Shown one piece after another: positions 51,242 to 59,142 of a stretch of 64,000 nucleotides of DNA. The position numbers and the translations under genes were made by a program. Under the pieces are notes generated by a model, which was not told where the DNA came from, made no database searches, and worked only from the letters and a program-made list of their open reading frames with translations. The DNA comes from Sabulicella rubraurantiaca (GTDB taxonomy: Bacteria; Pseudomonadota; Alphaproteobacteria; Acetobacterales; Acetobacteraceae), in assembly GCF_017355885.1 (NCBI RefSeq), contig NZ_JAFEUU010000013.1, forward strand, positions 1 through 64,000, read 5' to 3'. Positions within the stretch are counted from its first letter, which is position 1; each line of letters opens with the position of its first letter.

Positions 51242-51841
51242 TCATAGCCCTTCCTTTCGCAGCAGGCGGCGCAGCTGGGCGACGGTGTGGAAGTGGGACA
51301 GGCCGGTGCGGATCACGTGGGTGGCGCGGCGGCGCTTCTCGGCATCTGGCGTCTGGCGGGCGCGGATCGCTTCCAGACGCGCCTTCGTCATGCCGGGGCG
51401 GCGCAGCACGCGCTGGGCTTGCACCTTGGCCGGCGCGGAAACAACGAAGATGGCGTCGAAGGGGAGGAGGCTCTTGCGGGTCTTGCGCGTCTCGAACAGG
51501 AGCGGGATGTCCAGCACCGCCGCCCGTGCGCCATGAGCCCGCGCGCGGGCCAGGAAGCGCGACTCGGCCCGGCGCACCAGCGGGTGGACAATGCGCTCCA
51601 GCCGGGTCAGTGCCGCGGGGTCGGGCAGGACGACGCGGCGCAGCGCCTCGCGGTCCACCGCGCCGTCGCGCACCGTGCCGGGAAAGGCGCGGTCGATAGG
51701 CCGCACCGCCGCGCCGCCCTTGGCCTGCAGGGCGTGCACCGCCTCATCCGCATCGAAGACCGGGATGCGGCGGGAGCGGAAGACGCGGGCAGCCGTGGAC
51801 TTGCCCATGCCGATGCCGCCGGTGAGGCCCCACACCTTCAT
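51242..51841 (-). CDS. coaE: Dephospho-CoA kinase
   Basis: The last step of coenzyme A synthesis. The product is 199 residues. The P-loop is GLTGGIGMGKSTAARVFRSR, followed by the substrate contacts VFDADEAVHALQAKGGAAVR and LDIPLLFETRKTRKSLLPFD. The arginine-rich lid RRPGMTKARLEAIRARQTPD is present. The ATG overlaps the aroE stop by four bases. Confidence 0.96.
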   Translation of the reverse strand: MKVWGLTGGIGMGKSTAARVFRSRRIPVFDADEAVHALQAKGGAAVRPIDRAFPGTVRDGAVDREALRRVVLPDPAALTRLERIVHPLVRRAESRFLARARAHGARAAVLDIPLLFETRKTRKSLLPFDAIFVVSAPAKVQAQRVLRRPGMTKARLEAIRARQTPDAEKRRRATHVIRTGLSHFHTVAQLRRLLRKEGL

Positions 51842-52662
51842 CGCGGTGGGATATCGGCGGCCACCGCCTCACGCAGCGCGTCATCCACCACCGGGTCGGG
51901 GCCGAACCACGCATGGAAGCCGGGGCGCGCCTGATGCAGCAGCATCCCCAGCCCATCCACGCCGCGCAGGCCGCGCCCGCGCGCTGCGCGCAGCAATGGC
52001 GTTTCCAGCGGCACATAGACGATGTCCGCCACCACCGCATGGTCGGGCAGGGGGGCAAGGTCGAGTTCCAGGGGCGGCTGCCCCGCCATGCCGAGGCTGG
52101 TGGCGTTCACCAGCAGCGCCGCGTCTTCCAGCTTCGGCTGCTCCGCCACCTCCACCGGCCCGCCCAGCGCTTCCGCCAGCGCCTCGGCCCGCGCGCGGGA
52201 GCGGTTGACGAGGAGGAGGCGCGGGCAGCCCGCGTCGAGCAGCGCCGCCGCGATGGCCCGCGCCGCGCCACCCGCCCCCAGCACCACGGCGGGGCCGGAG
52301 GCGGGGTCGTAACCGCCCAGCGACTGGAGGAAGCCGTAGCCGTCGGTGCAGTCGCCCTCGATGCCCTCTTCGCGGAAGATCAGCGTGTTCACCGCCCCGG
52401 CGCGGCGGGCGCGCGGCGTCAGCATGTCGGCCAGGGCGAAGGCGGCTTCCTTGTGCGGGATGGTGACGTTGCAGCCGCGAAACCCGGCGAGGCGCAGCCC
52501 GCGCATCGCCTGCGCGAAATCCTCCGGTCGCACCGGCAGCGGCACATAGGCGGCATCCAGCTCGTGCCGCACGATCCAGTGCCCGTGAAGGCGGGGCGAA
52601 CGCGAATGCGCCACCGGCCAGCCCGTCACCCCCGCCAGCATCGCCTTGCCGGTCAGGGGCAT
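51838..52662 (-). CDS. aroE: Shikimate 5-dehydrogenase
   Basis: AroE reduces 3-dehydroshikimate with NADPH in aromatic amino acid synthesis. I start at MPLTGKAMLAGVTGWPVAHS, with GGGAG upstream; longer frames enter the hairpin element. The product has 274 residues. The substrate site is HSRSPRLHGHWIVRHE, the catalytic lysine in FRGCNVTIPHKEAAFALADM and the NADP loop in VVLGAGGAARAIAAALLDAG. NATSLGMAGQPPLELDLAPL completes the family pattern. Confidence 0.95.
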   Translation of the reverse strand: MPLTGKAMLAGVTGWPVAHSRSPRLHGHWIVRHELDAAYVPLPVRPEDFAQAMRGLRLAGFRGCNVTIPHKEAAFALADMLTPRARRAGAVNTLIFREEGIEGDCTDGYGFLQSLGGYDPASGPAVVLGAGGAARAIAAALLDAGCPRLLLVNRSRARAEALAEALGGPVEVAEQPKLEDAALLVNATSLGMAGQPPLELDLAPLPDHAVVADIVYVPLETPLLRAARGRGLRGVDGLGMLLHQARPGFHAWFGPDPVVDDALREAVAADIPPR

Positions 52663-52692
52663 GGGCTGCTCCCACCGCGCGAACAAGGCCGT

Positions 52693-52829
52693 CCGGCCGC
52701 AAAGCGGCCGGCGCCGCCAGGCCAACCGTGCAAGCGGCACGCCCGTGGCGCGGCGAAGCCCAGCCGGCGGAGCCGGCGCCCGGCGCCTGAGGTCACAATC
52801 AAATGGCGACGCTCGGAACGAGCGTCGCC
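52693..52829. repeat. Intergenic multi-hairpin element (element 2)
   Basis: Between aroE and the thioesterase gene lie CCGGCCGC-AAA-GCGGCCGG (52693), CGTGC with GCACG (52727), GCCGGC-GGA-GCCGGC (52763) and an 11-base stem GGCGACGCTCG with CGAGCGTCGCC around GAA (52805-52829). The last stem lies inside the 3' end of the thioesterase gene. The blocks GCGGCGAAGCC (52750) and GCCCGGCGCCTGAGG (52778) match element 1 at 38115 and 38146, in the same order and with a different stem between them. Confidence 0.75.
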
Positions 52830-53227
52830 TGCATGGCGGCGCAGAGCACCTCTGCCCCGTCCTCGCCGCGCATCCACACCTCGGCGCGGGCCACGGTCAG
52901 GGTGCGGCCCGGCTTCAGCACCTCGGCGCGGGCAATGGCCAGCACGCCGCGCGCCGGGCGCAGGAAGTTCACCTTCAGCTCGGCCGTCAGCACCTCCTGC
53001 CCCGCCGGCAGCAGGGAAAGCGAGGCGTAGCCGCAGGCATTATCGGCCAGCGTCGTCAGCACCCCGGCATGGAGGAAGCCGTGCTGCTGCGTCAGCGTCT
53101 TGCGGAACGGCGCCTCGATTACGCAGCGGCCGGGCCGCACCTCGGCGATGCGGGCCTCGATCACGCGCATCAGCCCCTGCTGCGCGAAGCTCGCGTCGAT
53201 ACGGCGCTGCAGTTCCTCATGGGGCAT
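52799..53227 (-). CDS. PaaI-type acyl-CoA thioesterase
   Basis: A hot-dog fold thioesterase of 142 residues. It starts MPHEELQRRIDASFAQQGLM. The family pattern is RCVIEAPFRKTLTQQHGFLH then AGVLTTLADNACGYASLSLL, with the catalytic asparagine/aspartate and helix HGFLHAG. Substrate is an acyl- or aryl-CoA not fixed by sequence. Its last codons (VPSVAI) fall within the final hairpin of element 2, so the C-terminus may have been changed by that element. It lies 3 bases from the ubiE stop. Confidence 0.88.
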   Translation of the reverse strand: MPHEELQRRIDASFAQQGLMRVIEARIAEVRPGRCVIEAPFRKTLTQQHGFLHAGVLTTLADNACGYASLSLLPAGQEVLTAELKVNFLRPARGVLAIARAEVLKPGRTLTVARAEVWMRGEDGAEVLCAAMQATLVPSVAI

Positions 53228-53230
53228 GCG

Positions 53231-53977
53231 TCAGAGCTTCCAGCCGGTGTGGAGGGCGACGATGCCGCCCGACAGGTTGCGATAGGCCACGCGCTCCAGC
53301 CCCGCCTCGCGCATCATAGCGGCCAGCGTCTCCTGGTCGGGGAAGGTGCGGATGCTCTCGGCGAGGTAGCGATAGCTTTCCGCATCGCCTGCCAGGCGCT
53401 GGCCCATGCGCGGCAGCACCTTGAAGCTCCAGGCATCGTAGAGCGGCTGCAGCGCCGAGATCTCCAGGCGGGAGAATTCCAGCACATGCGCCCGTCCGCC
53501 GGGCTTCAGCACGCGCCGCATCTCCCGCAGCACCGCGTCCTTGTTCGTGCAGTTCCGCAGGCCGAAGGCCATAGTGATCTTGTGCACGGAGGAATCCGGC
53601 AGCGGCAGGCGCTCCGCATCGGCGCAGAGGAAGTCCAGCCCGGCGACGAGGCCACGCTCGGCCGCCCGGTCGCGCCCGACGCGCAGCATCTCGTCATTGA
53701 TGTCGGAGCAGATGACGCGCCCCGCCCCGCGCGGCAGCGCCAGGAAGGAGATGTCTCCCGTCCCGCCCGCGAGGTCGAGCAGCACCTCATTCGGGCGCGG
53801 CGCCACGGCGTTGATAAGTATGCGCTTCCACACCCGGTGGATGCCGAGCGACATGGTGTCGTTCATCAGGTCGTAGCGCGGGGCCACGCTGTCGAAGACG
53901 CGGCGGACCAGCCCCGCCTTCTCCCCGGTCGGGACCTCGCGGAAGCCGAAATCGGTGGTGCGGTCGTCTGCTGTCAT
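53231..53977 (-). CDS. ubiE: Ubiquinone/menaquinone biosynthesis C-methyltransferase
   Basis: UbiE methylates the quinone ring with S-adenosylmethionine. I start at MTADDRTTDFGFREVPTGEK; longer frames cross the divergent mutM promoter. The product has 248 residues. The signature is VRRVFDSVAPRYDLMNDTMS, then LGIHRVWKR, the SAM site LLDLAGGTGDISFLALPRGA, AFGLRNCTNKDAVLREMRRV and the end YRYLAESIRTFPDQETLAAM. Divergent from mutM by 66 bases. Neighbouring ubiB, often next in alphaproteobacteria, is not present. Confidence 0.95.
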   Translation of the reverse strand: MTADDRTTDFGFREVPTGEKAGLVRRVFDSVAPRYDLMNDTMSLGIHRVWKRILINAVAPRPNEVLLDLAGGTGDISFLALPRGAGRVICSDINDEMLRVGRDRAAERGLVAGLDFLCADAERLPLPDSSVHKITMAFGLRNCTNKDAVLREMRRVLKPGGRAHVLEFSRLEISALQPLYDAWSFKVLPRMGQRLAGDAESYRYLAESIRTFPDQETLAAMMREAGLERVAYRNLSGGIVALHTGWKL

Positions 53978-54043
53978 GCCCGGCCAGCATAGGCGGGACG
54001 CGCCGCCCTTGCCACCCGCGCCGCCCCGCGCCAAACCGCCCCG

Positions 54044-54940
54044 ATGCCTGAGCTTCCGGAGGTCGAGACGGTGATGCGCGGCCTCGACGCCGTGCTGACC
54101 GGAGAGGTGATCCGCACCGCCGAGACGCGGCGCGACGGGCTGCGCTGGCCCTTTCCGGACGGGATGGCGGCGATGCTGCAGGGCGCGAGGGTCGAAGGCT
54201 TCCGGCGCCGCGGCAAGTACATGCTGATGCGGCTGGCGGACCGACCCTCGCTGCTGATCCACCTGGGCATGTCGGGGCGCATGGTGGCGCGGCGCCTAGG
54301 CGCGCCGCCCGTCCCCTCGCTGGGCCCGCACGGCGCTGTCTCCGACGCGCGCGGCCACAACAGCCCGCCCGAGGCGCACGAGCATGTCGTGATGGAGACC
54401 GAGGGCGGCTGGCGGGTCGGCTTCGTGGACCCGCGCCGCTTCGGCTGCATGGATTTCGCCCCGCGCGAGGCGGAGGACAGCCACCCCCTTCTCGTCGGCA
54501 TGGGGCCGGAGCCGCTGGAGGAAGGGTTCGACGTCCCCGCGCTGGAGGCGGCCCTGGCGGGGCGGCGCACCCCCATCAAGGTGGCGCTGCTGGACCAGCG
54601 CATCGTCGCGGGGCTGGGCAACATCTATGTGTGCGAGGCGCTGTTCCGCGCCGGCATCGCGCCCACGCGCCTGGCCGCCACCGTGCCCGGTCCGGACGCC
54701 ACGCGGCTTGTGCCCGCGATCAAGGCCGTGCTGCAGGAGGCCATCGCGGCCGGAGGCTCCTCTCTGCGCGACTATGTGCGCGCGGATGGCGAGGTGGGGT
54801 TCTTCCAGGAGCGCTTCGACGTCTACGACCGCGAAGGCCAGCCCTGCCGCCTCTGCCCCGGGCCGGATTCCTGCCCCGGCATCGCCCGGCTTGTGCAGTC
54901 CGGCCGTTCGACCTTCTACTGCCCGCAAACCCAGACATAG
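54044..54940 (+). CDS. mutM: Formamidopyrimidine-DNA glycosylase with altered zinc finger
   Basis: MutM removes oxidised purines such as 8-oxoguanine. The product has 298 residues and starts [20 protein letters not shown], with the catalytic proline and glutamate. The second key parts are [29 protein letters not shown] and the helix-two-turn-helix [20 protein letters not shown]. The finger reads [20 protein letters not shown] and then [12 protein letters not shown]. The usual fourth cysteine (CPxCQ) is threonine. An extra cysteine in PDSC might take its place. It precedes the enoyl-CoA hydratase gene by 8 bases. Confidence 0.95.
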   Translation: MPELPEVETVMRGLDAVLTGEVIRTAETRRDGLRWPFPDGMAAMLQGARVEGFRRRGKYMLMRLADRPSLLIHLGMSGRMVARRLGAPPVPSLGPHGAVSDARGHNSPPEAHEHVVMETEGGWRVGFVDPRRFGCMDFAPREAEDSHPLLVGMGPEPLEEGFDVPALEAALAGRRTPIKVALLDQRIVAGLGNIYVCEALFRAGIAPTRLAATVPGPDATRLVPAIKAVLQEAIAAGGSSLRDYVRADGEVGFFQERFDVYDREGQPCRLCPGPDSCPGIARLVQSGRSTFYCPQTQT

Positions 54941-54948
54941 GGACGCCC

Positions 54949-55722
54949 ATGGCCTTCGAGATGATCCTGACCGAGACGCATGGCCGCACGGCCCTGATCC
55001 GCCTCAACCGCCCGCAGGCGCTGAACGCCCTGTGCGACGGGCTGATGGCGGAGATGGCCGAGGCCCTGGCCGGGTTCGACCGGGACGACAACATCGCGGC
55101 CATCGTCATCACGGGCAGCGAGAAGGCCTTCGCCGCGGGCGCCGACATCAAGGAGATGAAGGACCGCACCTTCCCCGGCGTGCTGGCCGAGGATTTCATC
55201 GGCAAGTGGGAGGCGGTGACGACGATCCGCAAGCCGGTGATCGCGGCCGTCGCGGGCTTCGCCCTGGGCGGCGGCTGCGAGCTGGCGATGATGTGCGACA
55301 TGATCATCGCCGCCGACACGGCGAAGTTCGGCCAGCCCGAGATCAACCTGGGCATCATCCCCGGCGCCGGAGGCACGCAGCGCCTGACACGCGCCGTGGG
55401 CAAGAGCAAGGCGATGGACCTGGTGCTGACCGGCCGCATGATGGACGCGCAGGAGGCGGAGCGCGCCGGCCTCGTCGCCCGCATCGTCCCGGCCGCCGAC
55501 CTCCTCACGGAGGCGCTGAAGGTCGCAGAGAAGATCGGCCAGCTCTCCGGCCCCTCCGTCGCCACCGCGAAGCAGGCGGTCAACGTCGCCTTCGAGACGA
55601 CGCTGCGCGAGGGGGTGCGCTTCGAGCGCGGCGTTTTCTATGCCCTCTTTGCCACGGAAGATCAGAAGGAAGGCATGGGCGCCTTTGCCGAGAAGCGGAA
55701 GCCCGCCTTCCGCAACCGCTGA
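54949..55722 (+). CDS. Enoyl-CoA hydratase
   Basis: Crotonase-fold enzyme that hydrates enoyl-CoA in beta-oxidation. I start at [20 protein letters not shown]; longer frames are shadows of mutM. The product has 257 residues. The oxyanion hole is [15 protein letters not shown] and [20 protein letters not shown]. The two catalytic glutamates are in GCELAM and in [20 protein letters not shown]. It lies between mutM and rpsT, the usual alphaproteobacterial position. Confidence 0.94.
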   Translation: MAFEMILTETHGRTALIRLNRPQALNALCDGLMAEMAEALAGFDRDDNIAAIVITGSEKAFAAGADIKEMKDRTFPGVLAEDFIGKWEAVTTIRKPVIAAVAGFALGGGCELAMMCDMIIAADTAKFGQPEINLGIIPGAGGTQRLTRAVGKSKAMDLVLTGRMMDAQEAERAGLVARIVPAADLLTEALKVAEKIGQLSGPSVATAKQAVNVAFETTLREGVRFERGVFYALFATEDQKEGMGAFAEKRKPAFRNR

Positions 55723-55734
55723 GGCACCGTGCGC

Positions 55735-55763
55735 TTGACGCGGCGGGGCAGGGGTCCTAGAAC
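55735..55763 (+). promoter_or_regulatory. Promoter of rpsT
   Basis: TTGACG and TAGAAC are 17 bases apart, close to the housekeeping consensus of alphaproteobacteria (preceded by C, strong -35). The -10 box ends 65 bases before the rpsT ATG. It is the clearest promoter in the window. Confidence 0.65.
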
Positions 55764-55828
55764 CCCGGCCTCCCGCGGCGGGCAAGTCCCGCTCCCGTAC
55801 ACTCAAGAAGCAAGTTCACCGATCGCCC

Positions 55829-56104
55829 ATGGCCAACACCGCTTCCGCGCGCAAGCGCATCCGCCAGACCGAGAAGCGCACCGAGCGCAACCGCATGCGC
55901 CGTTCGCGCGTGCGGACCTTCCTCCGGAAGGTTGAGCTGGCCCTGGCCGGTGGCAACAAGGAAGAGGCGCAGTCCGCCTTCCAGGCGGCGGCGCCCGAGA
56001 TGCAGCGCGCCGTGACCAAGGGTGTGCTGCACCGCAACACCGTGGCCCGCAAGCTGTCGCGCCTGTCCGCCCGTATCAAGGCGGCAGCGCCCAAGACGGC
56101 CTGA
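55829..56104 (+). CDS. rpsT: Small ribosomal subunit protein S20
   Basis: S20 is a three-helix primary binder of 16S rRNA. The product has 91 residues. It starts [20 protein letters not shown] and continues [20 protein letters not shown], with [20 protein letters not shown] at the end. It has its own promoter 65 bases upstream and lies directly before dnaA, as in many alphaproteobacteria. Confidence 0.97.
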   Translation: MANTASARKRIRQTEKRTERNRMRRSRVRTFLRKVELALAGGNKEEAQSAFQAAAPEMQRAVTKGVLHRNTVARKLSRLSARIKAAAPKTA

Positions 56105-56134
56105 TTCCAGCCAAGTAACCATCGGCGAAGCTGC

Positions 56135-56168
56135 AATCACCGGTAAGCCAACTGGCTTTCCGGTGATT
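56135..56168. promoter_or_regulatory. 15-base inverted repeat after rpsT
   Basis: AATCACCGGTAAGCC pairs with GGCTTTCCGGTGATT around AACT, with a single T-T mismatch. It is notably less G/C-rich than the hairpins elsewhere. It could end rpsT transcription (weakly, no T run) or be part of the dnaA control and origin region. Confidence 0.55.
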
Positions 56169-56233
56169 TCGCTTGCCTGCGTTGTAACCCTTCTGAAACG
56201 CGTCTTGTTTGCCACAGGTCCCGTCTCTCCCCG

Positions 56234-56242
56234 TTATCCACA
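56234..56242 (+). promoter_or_regulatory. DnaA box upstream of dnaA
   Basis: TTATCCACA is the exact high-affinity DnaA box. It stands 95 bases before the chosen dnaA start. A weaker relative, TTTGCCACA, lies 26 bases before it. One strong box points to autoregulation of dnaA more than to a full origin. A TTTTTTT run follows at 56254. Confidence 0.65.
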
Positions 56243-56336
56243 GGGGGGAGGCGTTTTTTTCCGGGGCCGAACGCGTTAGCCTGACCAGAAGGGACCCTTG
56301 GCATCTCGCCGAGGGTGGTGCTGTCGAAAGGGGCCG

Positions 56337-57806
56337 ATGAGCGGAATGGAGACAGCGCCGGACGATTTCTCCCACCTTGGGGCCGAAGCCGTTTCCGTTG
56401 CGGCCGGTGACCTGTCCACCGCCTGGGCCCGCATCCGCGGCCGGCTGCGGCAGGAAGTGGGGGATGTCGAGTACCGGACCTGGCTGCGCCAGATGACGCT
56501 CCAGGGCGTCGAGGACGGCACGGCCCTCATCTCCCTGCCGACCCGCTTCCTGCGCGACTGGGTGCGCGACCATTACGGCGATCGCCTGCGCCTGCTGGTC
56601 CAGGCCGAGATGCCGGGGATGCGCGGCGTCGAGCTTCGCGTCGCCTCCGCCCGCCCTGCTGCGGCCGAAGCCGCCACCCCCGCCGAGGCGCCGCTGGCGG
56701 AGAGCCTCCTGGTCCCGCCCGCGCCTCCGCCCGCCATGGCCGTCCCGGCCGCCGCGAGCAACGGGGCAGGGGGGAATGAGTGGGTCGCGCCGCTCGACCC
56801 GCGCTACACCTTCGACACCTTCGTGGTGGGCAAGCCCAACGAGTTCGCCCATGCCTGCGCCCGCCGCGTCGCCGAGGCGCCGGCCATGGCAGGGTTCAAC
56901 CCGCTCTTCCTCTATGGCGGGGTGGGGCTGGGCAAGACGCACCTGATGCACGCCATCGCCTGGGCGCTGCGCGAGGGGAACCCGCACCTCCCGGTCGCCT
57001 ACATGTCGGCCGAGAAGTTCATGTACCGCTTCATCGCCGCGCTGCGCTCGCACAATACGACGGAGTTCAAGACCCAGCTCCGCTCCGTGCAGGTGCTGAT
57101 GGTGGACGACCTGCAGTTCCTGATCGGCAAGGACAACACGCAGGAAGAGTTCTTCCACACCTTCAACGCGCTGATCGATGCCGGCAAGCAGATCATCCTT
57201 TCCGCCGACAAGGCGCCGACCGACCTTTCCGGCATCGAGGACCGCCTGCGGACGCGACTTTCCGCCGGCATCGTGGCCGACCTTCACGCCACCACCTATG
57301 AGCTGCGCCTGTCCATCCTCCAGGCCAAGGCGCACGATGCCGGCGTGGAGATCCCGCCGCGGGTGCTGGAGTTGCTGGCCCGCAAGATCGCCTCCAACGT
57401 GCGCGACCTGGAGGGGGCGCTGAACCGCCTCGTCGCCCATGCCCAGCTCTTCGGGCGGCCGATCACGCTGGAAACCGCGCCGGAGGTGCTGGCGGACATC
57501 CTGCGCTCCCATGATCGCAAGCTGTCCATCGACGACATCCAGCGCAAGGTGGCCGAGCACTACAACATGCGCCTGACCGAGATGGCCTCGGCCCGCCGCT
57601 CCCGCGCCGTGGCGCGGCCGCGCCAGGTGGCGATGTACCTGTCAAAGCAGCTGACCCAGCGCTCCCTGCCCGAGATCGGCCGGAAATTCGGCAACCGGGA
57701 CCACACGACGGTGCTGCACGCGGTGAACAAGGTGACCGAGCTCATGGAGGCGGACGCCGCCTTCGCCGAGGAGGTCACGCTGATCCGCAAGATGCTCGAG
57801 ACCTGA
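56337..57806 (+). CDS. dnaA: Chromosomal replication initiator DnaA
   Basis: DnaA melts the origin and loads the helicase. I use the ATG giving [20 protein letters not shown], preceded by AAAGGGGC; a TTG 13 codons earlier is an alternative. The product is 489 residues. Domain I shows [20 protein letters not shown], domain II is a linker rich in A and P, domain III begins [20 protein letters not shown] with Walker A in [14 protein letters not shown] and Walker [21 protein letters not shown]. Domain IV has the signature [19 protein letters not shown]. Confidence 0.97.
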   Translation: MSGMETAPDDFSHLGAEAVSVAAGDLSTAWARIRGRLRQEVGDVEYRTWLRQMTLQGVEDGTALISLPTRFLRDWVRDHYGDRLRLLVQAEMPGMRGVELRVASARPAAAEAATPAEAPLAESLLVPPAPPPAMAVPAAASNGAGGNEWVAPLDPRYTFDTFVVGKPNEFAHACARRVAEAPAMAGFNPLFLYGGVGLGKTHLMHAIAWALREGNPHLPVAYMSAEKFMYRFIAALRSHNTTEFKTQLRSVQVLMVDDLQFLIGKDNTQEEFFHTFNALIDAGKQIILSADKAPTDLSGIEDRLRTRLSAGIVADLHATTYELRLSILQAKAHDAGVEIPPRVLELLARKIASNVRDLEGALNRLVAHAQLFGRPITLETAPEVLADILRSHDRKLSIDDIQRKVAEHYNMRLTEMASARRSRAVARPRQVAMYLSKQLTQRSLPEIGRKFGNRDHTTVLHAVNKVTELMEADAAFAEEVTLIRKMLET

Positions 57807-57811
57807 GCAGG

Positions 57812-57844
57812 GGGGCGCAGCGCGCCCCTTGGGGCCGCAAGGCC
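57812..57844 (+). terminator. Two small hairpins between dnaA and dnaN
   Basis: GGGGCGC with GCGCCCC around AGC (57812-57828) is followed by GGCC-GCAA-GGCC (57833-57844). There is no T run, so full termination is doubtful; they may reduce read-through into dnaN. Confidence 0.4.
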
Positions 57845-57902
57845 TTCCTGCTAAAGGGAATCCGGAAAATCGGCACGAGAAGTCTCTGGGGGACAGGGCA
57901 CC

Positions 57903-59030
57903 ATGAAGTTCAGCGTCGAGCGCGCCATCCTGCTCAAGGCCCTGGCCCACACGCAGTCGGTGGTGGAGAAGCGCAACACCATCCCCATCCTCGCCAATGT
58001 CCTGCTGGATGCGCGCGAAGGCGGTCTGAAGCTGACGGCCACCGACATGGAGATCGCCATCGTCGAGGAAGTGCCCGGCGTGCAGGTCAGCCGCCCCGGC
58101 CGCACCACCGCCCCGGCCGCGACTCTGTATGAGATCGTCCGCAAGCTGCCCGACAGCGCGACGATCGAGCTGGACCACAAGGGCGGTGACGCGCCGCTCG
58201 CCCTGCGCGCGGGCCGTTTCCAGACCAGCCTCTCCGTCCTGCCGGTCGAGGACTACCCGGCCATGACCGAGGGGGCGCTGCCGCACGGTTTCCGCCTGGA
58301 GGCGGCGCGTCTGCGCGGCCTGATCGACCGCACGCGTTTCGCCATCTCGACCGAGGAGACGCGCTACTACCTGAACGGCATCTACCTCCACGCCGCCGAG
58401 GTTGAGGGCCGCAAGGTGCTGCGCGCCGCCGCGACGGACGGGCACCGCCTCGCCCGCGTGGAAGAGGACTTGCCCGAGGGCGCGGGCGGGATGCCCGGCG
58501 TCATCATCCCGCGCAAGACCGTGGCCGAGCTTCGCAAGCTGGCCGAGGAGACGCGGGACGAGGTCGAGATCCGCCTCTCCGAGACCAAGATCTCCTTCCG
58601 CATAGGGCCGGTCGTGCTCACCTCCAAGCTGATCGACGGCACCTTCCCGGATTATGAGCGCGTCATTCCCAAGGCGAATGACAAGGTGATGGAGGTGGAC
58701 ACCAAGGGCTTCGCCCAGGCGGTGGACCGCGTGGCCGCCATCTCCAGCGAGCGTTCCCGCCCGGTGAAGCTCTCCCTCGGCAAGGACTACCTGGAACTGA
58801 CGGCCAACAGCGCCGAGGCCGGCAATGCGCGGGAGGAGCTGGACGGGGACCTCGTCCGCTACGACGCCGCGCCGCTGGAGATCGGCTTCCAGGCCCGCTA
58901 CCTCGCCGACATCACCGGCCAGGTCGGGGAGACGCTGGTCTTCCGCTTCTCCGATGGCTCCGCCCCCACGGTGGTGCAGGACAAGGCGGATGACGCCGCG
59001 CTCTATGTCCTGATGCCGATGCGCGTGTAG
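57903..59030 (+). CDS. dnaN: DNA polymerase III beta sliding clamp
   Basis: The beta clamp tethers the polymerase to DNA. The product has 375 residues in three similar domains. It opens MKFSVERAILLKALAHTQSV, has VEKRNTIPILANVLLDARE, GALPHGFRLEAARLRGLIDR and AATDGHRLARVEEDLPEGAG, and ends YVLMPMRV, the peptide-binding C-terminus. A GGGGACAGG stretch lies before the ATG. It follows dnaA after 96 bases. Confidence 0.97.
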   Translation: MKFSVERAILLKALAHTQSVVEKRNTIPILANVLLDAREGGLKLTATDMEIAIVEEVPGVQVSRPGRTTAPAATLYEIVRKLPDSATIELDHKGGDAPLALRAGRFQTSLSVLPVEDYPAMTEGALPHGFRLEAARLRGLIDRTRFAISTEETRYYLNGIYLHAAEVEGRKVLRAAATDGHRLARVEEDLPEGAGGMPGVIIPRKTVAELRKLAEETRDEVEIRLSETKISFRIGPVVLTSKLIDGTFPDYERVIPKANDKVMEVDTKGFAQAVDRVAAISSERSRPVKLSLGKDYLELTANSAEAGNAREELDGDLVRYDAAPLEIGFQARYLADITGQVGETLVFRFSDGSAPTVVQDKADDAALYVLMPMRV

Positions 59031-59100
59031 CGCCACGGCGTTGCTGCGAAATGCAGCGGGGATCCCCATATACGGGCATTGATCCTCGCAACGGGCGCCA

Positions 59101-59125
59101 CCCGGCGAAGCCACGCTTCGCCGGG
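59101..59125. repeat. Hairpin with the CGGCGAAGC block between dnaN and recF
   Basis: CCCGGCGAAGC pairs over 11 bases with GCTTCGCCGGG around CAC. The CGGCGAAGCC sequence is shared with the multi-hairpin elements at 38115 and 52750. It ends 17 bases before the recF start. Confidence 0.6.
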
Positions 59126-59142
59126 CCGCCGAAGGCGTCTGG

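Noticed and set aside
49888-51699. A 603-codon forward frame that contains the sugar transferase and runs through the dnaQ and coaE region
   Set aside because: The part after the poly-G run is antisense to dnaQ and coaE, rich in R, A and G and unlike any protein; a correct G count stops the frame at 50432.
56207-56220. A second DnaA box at TTTGCCACA
   Set aside because: It differs from the consensus at two key positions, so only TTATCCACA is counted.
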